A program made the position numbers and the translations under genes. Shown here in pieces: positions 1 to 9,504 of a stretch of DNA of 18,186 nucleotides. Under the pieces are notes generated by a model that saw only the letters and a program-made list of their open reading frames with translations, ran no database searches and was not told where the DNA came from. This stretch comes from Stephanodiscus triporus. Lineage: Eukaryota > Bacillariophyta > Thalassiosirophyceae > Thalassiosirales > Thalassiosiraceae. Location: NCBI GenBank assembly GCA_036939755.1, contig JALLAZ010000331.1, positions 1 through 18,186 of the forward strand, read 5' to 3'. Every line of letters starts with the position of its first letter. Within the stretch, counting starts at the first letter, position 1.

Positions 1-189
1 ATCTAGGGTACGTCTAGGGTACAGGGTACCAAATTGGACCGTTTTAAGAAACCCCGTCGGGCAATATCATGGTTGTGGTTGTGTTTGAAAAACAGTTTTG
101 GGGGCTGGTCATGTTACCTACGGTAGGAATACGTAGGTACCATACCAAGGTTTTGGCAATGGCTCATTTCCACCAGGCCAAGCCTCTCT

Positions 190-888
190 CCCCGGTGGTG
201 TTGGCGCTGTCGGCTCTGCCAAGGCTCAATTCTTCCACCCGAGCAAGCCAATCAGGGACAAGTGGCCCCATGACAAGGAGCGCCGTCTCACTGGTGTCCT
301 TGTGACAGGCAAGACGATGCAGCGCATGGGAAAAAAGACCAGAAGTGCTATGTCGTTCGCATCATGGAGATCAACGATAGCACCCAGTTCTTCCTTGTCA
401 AGAACTTCAAGGTGGAGCAGGCGCCTGCTACTCCCTTTGAGAGTGAGACACCTCCACAACTGCCCGTGCCTCCTATTCCTGCCATCCGTGACGCTGAGGA
501 ATGGTCATTCGAGCAAAATGTTGTCACCAACATTGAAGGTCAACTGCGTGTTGAGACAAGGGAGGATATAGCAGAACTCCGACATCAGGGGAAAGAGGTC
601 GACAACGACAATGAGCCGGCGCCCAAGAACATACTGGCGTCTGCTGAAGCCCCTCCTCCTCCCGGTGGTGGTAGATGGGAGAAGCAACCGTTTGCAGCCG
701 CCGTGCCAACAACTTCCAGAACCTCACCGGGAGGTTCACAAATCACCAGTGGGATGAGATTGCTGACTATGATGAGCTTCAACTCTTCCGTGTGTGTTTT
801 TCCAAAGAGTGGCTTGTCGACATCTGTATCCCATGACCAACAAGTGGCTCAACAAGAAGACGGACCTCTAAGAGTTCTACGAGTTTAA
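190..888 (+). pseudogene. 5' part of decayed piggyBac-like transposase gene
   Basis: This is the amino-terminal part of a relic that continues after 1879. Coding signal is visible only by changing frame. One frame (about 190-340) reads through KPIRDKWPHDKERRLTG. After the A-run near 331-336 the signal moves to the frame of 364-690, which contains TQFFLVKNFKVEQAP. Another frame (about 720-830) reads NHQWDEIADYDELQLFRVCF and KEWLVDICIP, then meets a stop. A further shift gives MTNKWLNKKTDL, another stop, and EFYEF, right up to the TTAA at 885-888. This phrasing resembles the N-terminal region of piggyBac-derived (DDE_Tnp_1_7) proteins that I recall from diatoms; that comparison is from memory. 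At least three frameshifts and two stops mean it is not functional. I could not place the terminal repeat of the parent element upstream. Confidence 0.6.
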
Positions 889-904
889 CCCCTATTGTGA
901 GGCA
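882..904. repeat. Left terminal inverted repeat with TTAA flank
   Basis: These 23 bp are the exact reverse complement of 1859-1881. TTAA occupies 885-888 and the element proper is inferred to start at the C at 889. Confidence 0.7.
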
Positions 905-1464
905 CCCCCTTTTCTAACACTTTTTCAGGGAAACGACAGTCCTTAGTGAATCGGCGGTAATACTTTTACAACTCGGTCTAATAGCCCCCCCCCAACAAGT
1001 GTCCAGTCTTTTAAAGTAACTCCTTCGATTCGATAGATATATGACACCCCTATCTTCCGACGACGTCAACTTCAACACGGTTGTGCGTACAACCAGCCCC
1101 AGAAAAAGCAACAAAAAATGATTTCGCAAGTGTTAGATCAGCAATATCTTGTTAATCTACACACAAACCCTTGCCTCACATTGACATTAAATCCACCCTA
1201 ACATGTCAGGAAGAGGTGGGCGTGAGGATAAGCGCATTGAGCGCACCGTTGCATACCTATTGCCGTGCCCACATTGCCCCCATCAACGCCGACGATGCCC
1301 GGCAGTACGCGCTTGATGAGATTGAAGAGGGAGAAGCCAATGCCCAAGCTTATTAGGAAGACCTTGCGAGCATGCAATAATCAACCGATAATGATGACAC
1401 AGGAGGACGCGACAGGCAGTGGTGGGAAGGGGAAAGGAGGTGAGGGGTGACAAGGAAGATAGCA

Positions 1465-1477
1465 GGGGGGGGGGGGG
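1465..1477. repeat. 13-bp G homopolymer
   Basis: An uninterrupted run of 13 G lies inside the TTAA-flanked element. Its length is prone to sequencing and replication error. Confidence 0.8.
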
Positions 1478-1673
1478 AACGTGACAATGCACTGCACGCG
1501 CATCCACGACAAGCGTTCGAGGCATGAGGGAGCAACAGAACAAAACACAACGGTGACGGATGACGGACAACAACATTGGGGGCAGAGAATGGGGCAAACG
1601 GGGGCGATATCATCGCAGAACCAGTGTAAATCCTTGTACACCGAAGGCAAACAATGTTCTATGCCCAAACCAA

Positions 1674-1715
1674 GTGTGGGGATGATTGCACATGGTGTGG
1701 GGATGACTGCACTTG
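1674..1715. repeat. 21-bp tandem duplication
   Basis: Two adjacent 21-bp copies (1674-1694 and 1695-1715) share GTGTGGGGATGA and TGCAC and differ at two positions. They lie inside the TTAA-flanked element. Confidence 0.75.
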
Positions 1716-1858
1716 GTTTGAGTGCCACAGGTGCATAGGCGATGCTTGGAGCCATTTCCGTCGTGCACCATGGCTGCGCAACTTTTGGGGCCTTTTTTGA
1801 GCTTATCGTACGTAGGTCCTACATACGGTTTGGTATGAAATCAACAAAAAGTTTCTTA

Positions 1859-1881
1859 TGCCTCACAATAGGGGTTAAACT
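1859..1881. repeat. Right terminal inverted repeat with TTAA flank
   Basis: This is the exact reverse complement of 882-904. The element is inferred to end at 1874, followed by TTAA at 1875-1878. Confidence 0.7.
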
Positions 1882-3272
1882 TGTATGTCTTCTTGGGATG
1901 CATCTTTTTCATTGCGTGCTACCAGAGAATTCCCGACCCGGAGCTGTGGTGGTCAACAAAGCCGATTGACATGTTTGAGGGGGCGCCGTTCTGACTCAAT
2001 GCATACATAACAAGGAACAGGCTGCTATACGGACAAGGAAGAACACCTTTTCTTCGTTGATTGATTCCATGAGATGTGTCAGATGATTGATGCATATAAC
2101 AAACACTATGCCACGGGGTACAAGCATGAACACATGGCTTAACAACTTTTGCCCTGGTTTCATGATGGTTCCTTGCAAGCCACATCCATTTGGGAACAAA
2201 TATCATTTGATTGCAGACGGTGACGGTGACGGTGACGGTGGGAATGCCATTATGTGGAGGGGAAGGATCGGCCAAAGAAGGCCGATGGGACTTGGGAGTT
2301 CCCATCCAAGTGGGAGCAGATGGGGCACAGCAAAACAGTTTGCCTGGTCCTCAAGATTCAAGAGCAACAGCGGCTTTTGCTTAACACAGGGTGTAATTGC
2401 CCTTGACAAAGTTGGAGTCAAAGGCCAGTTCCTGGTCAAGAAGCAAAAGTTCTGGCCAAAGTTTGTTCCGGGGGACTATATCAATGACTACATGAAGAAC
2501 AAGCCATTGGGGCACAGTGAAACGTTTTTCCAAGTCATACATGGAATGCAGTTTTGCATTCATTGCACTCTAGATGCTGATTACATAGCAATGATAATGT
2601 CGACACATGGGATTCTCAACAAAATCCAAGATCATGTCACTTGGCAACTTGTGAAAGGGTCATGGCAATCTTTCAAATACACGAGCCGGCACAACCGCTC
2701 AAAACATTGAGTCGACGATGTGAACAATCTTTGCCACGATCCGATTGGGCTGGAAGATGCATGGGCGACAAAATGGTGGCATTTTGTCTGTGGCGGCGGC
2801 AAATGCAGTGCATGCTCGGTCACATGCAATGAAGAAACCCGCAACGCCAATGTTGGAATGTTGGAAGAAACTTGCAATGAAGATGATGACCAATAAGCTG
2901 GACAATGGGGTGGCAGCAGCATCTCCGGTGCACACTCGGGCCAGTTTATCCAATGATCATGTGCTCAGTAATTGCACGAAAAAGGAGAGAAAATGGAATC
3001 CTTCCACTTGCAAAATCAATGAAGTCACGACACTGTATCTTGCCCGTCCATGCTCCGTTTGCCGCGTAAACACCAGGGACTATTGCTCATGTGACCCCGG
3101 ACAGGATTTTGCCAGGTTTGCTTTGGAAGGCATTTGCAAGAGCATGGCAGTTGAAATTTGGATTGTATTAATTCATAGTCACAATTTTTGGAGTTTTTTC
3201 ATGTACAGGTCTGTATCTCTGAAAAGTGCTTGGAAGGTTGCTAACTATCCTCTACAAATGTTCATAGTTTAG
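1879..3272 (+). pseudogene. 3' part of decayed piggyBac-like transposase gene
   Basis: The relic resumes right of the inserted element with LGCIFFIACYQRIPDPELWW, then STKPIDMFEGAPF, a stop, and LNAYITRNR. From 2087 to 2710 a single open frame contains NTWLNNFCPGFMMVP, KPHPFGNKYH, KKQKFWPKFVPGDYINDYM and HGILNKIQDHVTWQLV. The signal then shifts frame, passes through WVDDVNN, and continues in a frame that ends at 3272 with a Cys-rich tail containing CSVCRVNTRDYCSCDP, like the C-terminal zinc-binding tail of piggyBac transposases. In family members I would expect Asp-Glu just before the Ser-Met of this catalytic block, but 2117-2122 encodes Gly-Thr. A second expected Asp, before SGFC, is Asn (codon 2366-2368). 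Those comparisons rest on memory. Together with the stops and shifts they make this a dead copy. Confidence 0.65.
2219..2241. repeat. GGTGAC hexanucleotide repeat
   Basis: Nearly four copies of GGTGAC give an Asp-Gly run inside the transposase relic, probably by slippage after the gene decayed. Confidence 0.7.
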
Positions 3273-3325
3273 GGTGGCAGAATATTCAAAAAGTTAAATT
3301 GAGCTTTTGGTGTCAGAACATTCTG

Positions 3326-3358
<33 letters not shown>

Positions 3359-3803
3359 GACGGGTGCATTTGATCGCCATTGACGATTTTGCAATTGTCG
3401 TAACCATAGCTAATTAACCTAGTTACACTTAATATAATGCTAAACCAAGACGCAGAGATATTCATTAATATAGATTTAGTCTATTGGTGCATTATGGTTG
3501 CACTACGATGACATTGGATGCCGTTTCGGCCACCATTGTCGGCGGTGTGCAAGCAAGTATATTAAAATATGTGAGGTTGATACAAATAAATTAATATCTA
3601 CTTTATTTTAAGTATTACTACCGTTTTTCTTTGACCGGACCTCTCAACCAACCCCTCCTCCGGGTCACCCGTAAGTTATATTGTGCGGATCCACTACCAT
3701 GGTCGCGGTGTCTGTGGCAGTTTGTTGTGTGTTGTGGATGGTCTCGTGACATCACAAACGCAGCATATGTAAAAAATGGTACAAAAATAACTGTAAGATA
3801 AGG
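3273..3803. other. AT-rich spacer, no gene seen
   Basis: This stretch separates two transposon relics. It is AT-rich, especially 3400-3620, and has no long open frame or recognisable protein signal on either strand. The 3' end of the piggyBac-like element should lie near its start, but I could not identify a terminal repeat. Confidence 0.5.
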
Positions 3804-4470
3804 TTAATGGGGTAACATTTTGTCCCACATTGGCGTGCACCACACCAGCTCTTGCTCCAACCAGGCCAGTGCTGTGCCAATTTTGCCTCTAGAGGCATGG
3901 GTAAAACTCAATGGCAGTGCAGCCAAGTGGCATAACATGATTTTCTCCACCACTTTCCAGCATGGGTTGAGTAGGCCTATCCCTCGGAAATAGCCTCCAC
4001 CCTTTGGTAGCATGACAACCACCATCCAACTCATCTGCTCCGGAATCCCCCCCCAGTCCCAAAACGGTTCAGATCATCTCAAGGAAGACCCGCCACTTGT
4101 CACCAAGGGTCAATCCATCTCAGTCGGGGTCCTCCTTGGCAGCCTTCTCTTTGCACTGAATTGCGTCTTGAGCCACCCCTTCAGATGCTTGGCCTTCAAT
4201 CCGGTAGCCACAGCAGCCCGCCCATTCTTTAACCCCCCTACCATCTTATGCACTTCGGAGTCAGAGGGCGAACTGTCAGGAACTGCTAAGGAGGGGACAT
4301 TATATGGGAGGGGAGGTGCCAAAGGGGGATGCCTTCGCATACAGATCTACCCATTTGGCTGTCTGTTTTACCATTGTGTCTATGCAAGCAGGTGGGGGTC
4401 GGTCCTCCGCCAACATACCACTCAAGAGGCTGCGCCAAGCTTCCTTCATGGCACCAGTGCCCAAGTGGCT
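3804..4470 (-). pseudogene. Decayed reverse transcriptase relic (LINE-like)
   Basis: On the - strand, reading from high to low coordinates, coding signal appears in successive frames. Around 4460-4330 it reads AWRSLLSGMLAEDRPPP and VKQTAKWVDLYAKASP. At 4340-4110 it reads SEVHKMVGGLKNGRAAVATG and KHLKGWL. At 4034-3804 it reads MVVVMLPKGGGYFRGIGLL, then WKVVEKIM and KIGTALAWLEQEL. The last block matches the fingers region of non-LTR reverse transcriptases (KG..RGI.LL...WK..EK). The catalytic YADD-type region is absent, because the signal stops at 3804. At least two frameshifts separate the blocks. The assignment rests on motif memory; it is a truncated remnant of a retroelement, and its exact clade is not determined. 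Confidence 0.5.
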
Positions 4471-5883
4471 TTTGACCTCAGGTTAGGCATTCGCGGCGCA
4501 TTGTTTGCGATCCACGGTGAGGAGGGATTTGATTTCCTGCCCCAACTGATGAGCAACGCAAAGCATCATGTTGCCCTGCCATCACAGCGTGGGATACAAT
4601 TGACACCCAGGTCTTATTCGATATCCATCGTTTGGCAGGGTGTGTCCTCACAGGAGGGGATTATGTCGAGATGCAACTCCTCGTACTTGCCCACGGCTCT
4701 GTACAGGGTCCCGGGGGGATCATAAGAGGGAAACAATGGATGATACCGCTTATGATATTTTCTCATCTCCTTCCCATCCCCAGTGCGAATTTTGGAAACA
4801 AGAGCATGATGATTGGAGTTATGACAAAAGGTGTCAGGATGCTGATGCGCCAAAACCATTGTGCTTGGTTGGTTTCCCTTGCAAGGACGTAGTCACACTG
4901 AGAGGAGATCCATTATCTCCCCCTCCTCATCCGCCACATCCATCGACCCTGAGATCTTCTCCCAGACCATTGATGAAAATGGACAAACATATCGGACAGC
5001 GCCATGGCATCCACCTGTTTGGTGATCGTCTTGTCTCATTCATTGTGTGGGGCAGCAAGATTGATGTTCAAATCGCAAAGCAGGATGGGTAGGCATCCCT
5101 GAGGGGGCATGCCTGCCATCCTGTTTGATGTGCATTATTTTTTTTAGATTGTTTGGCGGGATGTAACACCTCATGATGTACCATCGAGTCGCACCCAAAA
5201 CGAGCTGAAATGACCATGCATCTCCACCACCTCTTCGATCTCATATGTTTCACTAGCCCTCCAAAAGAGGCTAATCCCTCCTTGCCATTTGCTTGGCGCA
5301 TGGCTGGATCAGACATTGTAACCACTGCTCCAGCATGTGTACACCCCCTTGGACAATTTTGTCTCTGATAAGACTCCACAATCAACCCCCACCAAGAACT
5401 TCATCGCTCGCAAGTCACTCTCCAATCCTCCATTGCAACCGCTTTATATGTTATACGATGCAACCATGAAAGACCCACTACCTTCAGCTTGCGAAGGCGG
5501 TTCTGCCGCTGTCAAAACCATGTGATTTTCCACTGAAAAAGCCAAAAAAATCATAGCTAAGTGACGAACCTATGCGCCGGCCACTAACCCAGGGCGCTGG
5601 TCAAACTCCACCCCCGATCAGTCTGGCGGAGTGTGGGAGCAGTCTTGCGGTTACCTTGAGAGAAAAAAGATATCGGCAGTTACCATGGTGATGTGCTACA
5701 TGGGCCAGACACAACACAACCTGACAAATGTATCTCCCATTGAACTAAAACTCACAATTTGCAAGATTGTATCACATGACCATGACTGCTCATCAAGACA
5801 AGAATCAAGAAATGAGAAGGGTGAGCCATTAACCATCTTCTCCAATAAGCAGCAATTCCCAGATCCCAAAACAGTTTATGTCA
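4471..5883. other. Decayed intergenic DNA, no supportable gene
   Basis: Open frames of 60-150 codons occur on both strands, for example + 4640-5092 and - 5385-5068. None shows a domain, motif or gene-like splice structure that I recognise, and their compositions look like chance readings. Some may be upstream parts of the reverse-transcriptase element on the - strand, but I could not support that. Confidence 0.4.
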
Positions 5884-6076
5884 AACATTCTTAGACAAGT
5901 AGTCACACCATAATAATACATTAGTATCCTTTTCATCGAATTCCATGTAGTAGGCCATGAGTTTAGTAGCAGTGCAAACTCAAGCTTTCATTGATTGTGT
6001 AGACATCAACTCACTGGCAACATGAGCATCATTTTCACCCCAAATCCTTACCCAATTGTCTTCTAAATGTTGCATC
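5884..6076 (-). pseudogene. Possible decayed coding relic, unknown family
   Basis: The - strand frame reads MQHLEDNWVRIWGENDAHVA, an internal stop near 5974, then VCTATKLMAYYMEFDEKDTN and VLLWCDYLSKNV before a stop at 5881-5883. The composition (aromatic and charged residues in helix-like spacing, one stop in about 60 codons) looks more like old coding sequence than chance. I do not recognise the family. It lies about 210 bp downstream of the hydrolase stop on the same strand. It may be transposon debris. Confidence 0.25.
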
Positions 6077-6289
6077 TGCTCTCACACCAGCGTCAATGTT
6101 GTTACTTTTGAAATCATGTATTCACACAAAATAAGATCATCACCCTACTTCGAGTACCATACTAGTGTTTGTTCACTGAGATATTATGCTCCCACAATTT
6201 TGGGGTTGACATTTGAGTCAATGCTGTACAATATGTGCAGCCACTACAATGTATCAGGTTATGTTATAAATAATTGCTAGATGATGTTT

Positions 6290-7855
6290 CTAATGCTCCT
6301 CTTTGCCATAATTGTGCACATGACTAAGAAACCTAGTCAGCTCCAACGGCATCCATGACACTGACCTATCACCCTTCTTTGGCCTTTCACTTGATTGATG
6401 AAACATAAAACCAATATGACCCCCGTATTTACTTCTCTCCATTTTTATGGGCGCCAAGCTTCCGCCATCAACGCTTTCCTCGATAGGAAAGAAATCGCTG
6501 CATTAGAGGGAAAAAGAGCGTTGAGTGGTAGGTAGTCACGATATCAGCAAAACTGAATCCAATGCAGCATCAAAGGCACTCACGGATCGAAGAATGGATC
6601 GTCCGCTGTGTTGAGAATGAATAGTGGGACCGCCACACCAGGTAAATAGTAGTAGCAAGACGTACTCCTGTAATAATCAATATTGTCGTCGAAGTCGTAA
6701 ATTTTGGCTATCGCCGCGTTGTCGAATTCGGCAATGGTGGTTGCGGCCATAACACGGTTGTAATCAAACAAAGGTGTAAGAGGATCACCATCACAAAACC
6801 TGTCAAGTTGAAGTACTGCTCTCTTCTTCAGGGTGTTCAAAAAGTTTCGACTGTAAATTGCCCTGTTAAAGCCAGGAGCATCAACTTGCTTTACATTTCT
6901 CTCCGCATCAAATGGAGCACCAACAACAGCAGCGCCATGCACATTATAAAGCGACATAGCCACATCTCCAAGCTCTCCCAGGCATTTGACCACAACGTTT
7001 GCCCCTAGCGAGAATCCAGAGAGATATACTGGACGCTTGTCAAAATCATCATTGCTTTCCCACAGCTCGCTCATCAATTGGAGGAAATGCCGTAAATCAT
7101 CTGTAAAGCCCAGATGGTAACCGCCCAGTGAGTTGTTGGGCGTGCCGCAGCAACCACGAAAATTGATGCATGCCACGTCGAATCCGTCATCCACATACGC
7201 CTGGCCTAAATCAGTAGATAAGCTAGAGTTTGAGTTGCTTTCCAAGCCATGAATAAGTACAACAATGCCTTTGCTCTGATCTGATTGAAACTTTGTCTTT
7301 CGCTTTCCTGCATATTTGATATCCACTGTGTAGAAGTCTTGTCCACAAGATGACGTTATCCTCTCGCGTTCGTCCCAAAAGGTGCATGAATCCTCAGTGG
7401 CTTGAATGTTGGAAAGAGCAGTGAAAACTTTAGTTAGGCCGCCCCAACCTGTTTCGGTGATGTAGGCACACTCAAGGTTCTTTGAAAATATGTGAAAAAC
7501 CCACACGGGTTAAATCTTGGAGTTGATGAATATGATAAAACTTAGACAGTTGTCTCACCTTTCTTAAGAACACTCCAGATAACGTCTGCAAATGACAATT
7601 CGTCAAGGCAGGATGAGGTTTGAATTCAGATGGCACGAATGCGGCTGCGATAGGTCTGTGCTTCTCTTGCATTTGCCTCAATATTTCGTCGTTTTTGGAT
7701 GCTGAGGGCATGTTCATGTTCCGTGATTTGATCTGCGGCACCAAGGATTGAGGGGCTGTCATTGAGAGTGCCATCAAAGCCACGGGGAAAGTACCCGCTG
7801 CGAGAGCTGATGCAAGTTGCAGCACCGCTGCAATCGAGTGCAAAGAGTGCATCAT
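6290..7855 (-). CDS. Alpha/beta hydrolase, YheT/ABHD type, three exons
   Basis: Exons are 7855-7559, 7479-6584 and 6497-6290, giving 466 residues. Intron 1 (7558-7480, 79 bp, GTGAGA...AAG) is phase 0; intron 2 (6583-6498, 86 bp, GTGAGT...GCAG) is phase 2. For intron 1 an acceptor 9 nt further in is also possible. Exon 1 begins with a hydrophobic Ala-rich segment (about residues 1-30), perhaps a signal peptide or membrane anchor, and ends with the family motif NCHLQTLSGVFLR. Exon 2 carries VVLIHGLESNSNSSL (oxyanion region), INFRGCCGT, the nucleophile elbow GFSLGAN with Ser256, and NTADDPF with the acid Asp392/393. Exon 3 supplies GGHIGF with His425, completing the triad. The family comprises esterases/lipases acting on acyl lipids; the substrate here is unknown. 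The gene is transcribed divergently from the dioxygenase gene 305 bp away. Confidence 0.9.
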
Positions 7856-8160
7856 TTTTCCCGAGCAAGTTCACTTTGCTAACGTCGACGATATCGATGG
7901 AGGATTGTGCACCGCAGCAACAGATAGAGGAGCAGGCGAGGTTTTGAAGGAGATGTCAAATACTCTTGTAAAATTATAAATTATTGGGATGGTGAATGTA
8001 TGAACAGAACTGGTTGTTTGCCACCACCCCCCCCCCATGGGAATTGTTGAGTCAGGACGTTGGTTTTGGGTTTTGGGGGTGCGTTGTTGGGGGAGTTTAT
8101 TTGTTCCTACGTGAAGTAAGTAGAAATAATACCAAGGGCGAAAACTGAGAGTGTTCACTC
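7856..8160. promoter_or_regulatory. Shared 5' region between divergent hydrolase and dioxygenase genes
   Basis: Only 305 bp separate the two start codons, so both promoters must lie here or overlap the 5' ends. It contains an AT-rich patch, AAAATTATAAATTATT (7970-7985), that could serve as a TATA-like site for either direction, and a run of 10 C (8027-8036). No specific factor site can be named. Confidence 0.4.
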
Positions 8161-9351
8161 ATGTCCATGATTATGGTCGCAACAGCCTTGAATGCCGCCG
8201 ACCTCGCAACAATCCGTGGCGGCGGTCTTTGCGTGAAGGAGAATTGGGTCAGCCAACAACTGCAGCGGGCGCTGCGCGATGATATTATCCGCTTAGAGGC
8301 GCGCGGCTCATTTAAGCCGAGCGGCCTAACCTCACGTCTTGCCAGGGTGGGAGCTCCAGAGACCGAGCTGTTTGGCGAAAGCGACCGGCGCGTTTGCGTC
8401 ATTGATGACAGAGGTGATGGTGATGGCGGTGGAGACGTCGGTGGTGATCGCGACGCACGACTCGAAATAGGCGAGGAACTCGAGAGGGTTTGCAAGCAGC
8501 TGCGCGCGGGTCTTGGTCGAGAGGAGCTCGCCCTCGGGGAGTATTATTACAGTTTCTCGGGCGCAGGAACGTCCCTGCCACTGCACCTCGACGAGCATCA
8601 TCCCGCCACCAAGCACACGCCACCATCGGACGAGTCACATCGGCGCAGTATTTCGTTTCTGATCTATCTGAGCGATGCGTCGACACTCGCAGGCGGTGCG
8701 CTACGAGCTTACCCTCGCACAAACGCATGTGGCTGCGGTGCGCACTCGGGAAATTTACAGATAGGGTGGCTCGAGAGTGAGGAAGACGGAAGCAGCCTAC
8801 CTGTCTTCCTCGACGCTTGGATTCATCCCGCCTGGATGGATGAGCGCTGTCCTGAGCGTAGCGCTGCGGTGCAATGGGCGGCCGTGCGGGCGACCGAGGA
8901 GAGCCTCGAGGCGGCCGAGGATCGATTCTACGAGGCGTGCCAGCCGCGCAGCCAGCTCTACACTGTCCTTGCCGACGGATCACTAGTTACGCCCCTTACT
9001 GCGCAGCCGATTGCCCACAATGATCCCGACTTTGCCGGCGCGTCATATGAACCGGACGCTTTCGTGGAGCAGCTCCGAGCTCGGCTGCGCGAGCCCTACC
9101 GACGCGGCTTCAGCGGCCTGATAATGCAGGAGCACGCGCGACAGCCAGTGGTTGACGTCGAGGCAATCGACGGGACACTAGTACTGTTTGACAGCGTGTG
9201 CGTGCCGCATCTTGTGCTGCCCGTGAGGGCAGGCCAACGGCTTGCAATCGGCGGCTGGTTTCACGAGAAGTCACAAAACTATGCGGCGTGGTACGACAGC
9301 GCCTTTGCGGTGTGCGCACATTTGGCAGAAGGAAATAATGAGTTGTTCTGA
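8161..9351 (+). CDS. 2-oxoglutarate/Fe(II)-dependent dioxygenase-like protein (prolyl 4-hydroxylase type)
   Basis: This intronless gene encodes 396 residues. The fold signature is clear. YYYSFSGAGTSLPLHLDEHH contains the HxD pair (His142, Asp144). RRSISFLIYLSD and GGALRAYP are the next strands. The distal VPHLVLPVRAGQRLAIGGWF gives His350 and Arg360, ten residues apart, as expected for Fe and 2-oxoglutarate binding. The protein would hydroxylate a peptide or small substrate; which one is unknown. The spacing from HxD to the distal His is about 206 residues, far more than in typical members. The extra segment (about residues 205-325) is Glu/Ala-rich. Residues 82-98 form a Gly/Asp-rich loop. 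The gene looks more GC-rich than its flanks. The start at 8161 is the first ATG after the spacer; ATGs at 8167 and 8173 are in the same frame. Confidence 0.82.
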   Translation: MSMIMVATALNAADLATIRGGGLCVKENWVSQQLQRALRDDIIRLEARGSFKPSGLTSRLARVGAPETELFGESDRRVCVIDDRGDGDGGGDVGGDRDARLEIGEELERVCKQLRAGLGREELALGEYYYSFSGAGTSLPLHLDEHHPATKHTPPSDESHRRSISFLIYLSDASTLAGGALRAYPRTNACGCGAHSGNLQIGWLESEEDGSSLPVFLDAWIHPAWMDERCPERSAAVQWAAVRATEESLEAAEDRFYEACQPRSQLYTVLADGSLVTPLTAQPIAHNDPDFAGASYEPDAFVEQLRARLREPYRRGFSGLIMQEHARQPVVDVEAIDGTLVLFDSVCVPHLVLPVRAGQRLAIGGWFHEKSQNYAAWYDSAFAVCAHLAEGNNELF

Positions 9352-9430
9352 TCTGCTATCGCCGTAACAACTTTTTAAAGGTGTTGCGGCAGACGGATAG
9401 TAAATTGCTTCAATGTCATAAAATCAGGTT

Positions 9431-9504
9431 GGAGCTGAAGCCAACCAACAACTACATCATTACCCACAAGCCAACCAACGACTGAATTACCTACGGACAA
9501 GCCG
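9431..9504. repeat. About 31-bp imperfect tandem repeat (AAGCCAACCAAC)
   Basis: AAGCCAACCAAC occurs twice about 31 bp apart, each followed by an AC-rich tail with ATTACC. A third, degenerate start (ACAAGCC) leads directly into the prolidase-like fragment. Confidence 0.5.

Larger units (their letters stand above)
889..1874. mobile_element. Non-autonomous piggyBac-type element (TTAA target site, 16-bp TIRs)
   Basis: The left end CCCCTATTGTGAGGCA (889-904) is matched exactly by its reverse complement at 1859-1874. Both ends abut TTAA (885-888 and 1875-1878), the target duplication typical of piggyBac elements. A TIR starting with CCC also fits that superfamily. Counting the flanks, the perfect inverted match is 23 bp (882-904 versus 1859-1881), so the empty site would have been the palindrome AGTTTAAACT. 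The host reading resumes to the right with the next part of the same transposase, which argues for a real insertion. The 986-bp interior has no convincing transposase. It holds a 13-G run, a 21-bp tandem duplication and only short open frames. It is best read as a MITE-like passenger moved by a piggyBac transposase encoded elsewhere. An ORF of unknown function inside cannot be excluded. Confidence 0.65.

Noticed and set aside
1..30. Repeated CTAGGGTAC resembling telomere-type repeats
   Set aside because: There are only two to three imperfect copies, not the TTAGGG-type array of a telomere.
1204..1320. A frame starting MSGRGG, like the start of histone H4
   Set aside because: The similarity ends after six residues and the frame soon stops, so it is chance.
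4012..4725. A 237-codon + strand frame
   Set aside because: It overlaps the reverse-transcriptase relic read on the - strand and shows no domain signal.
8399..8983. A 194-codon Arg/Pro-rich - strand frame inside the dioxygenase gene
   Set aside because: It is the shadow of a GC-rich coding region; the + strand frame holds the catalytic motifs.
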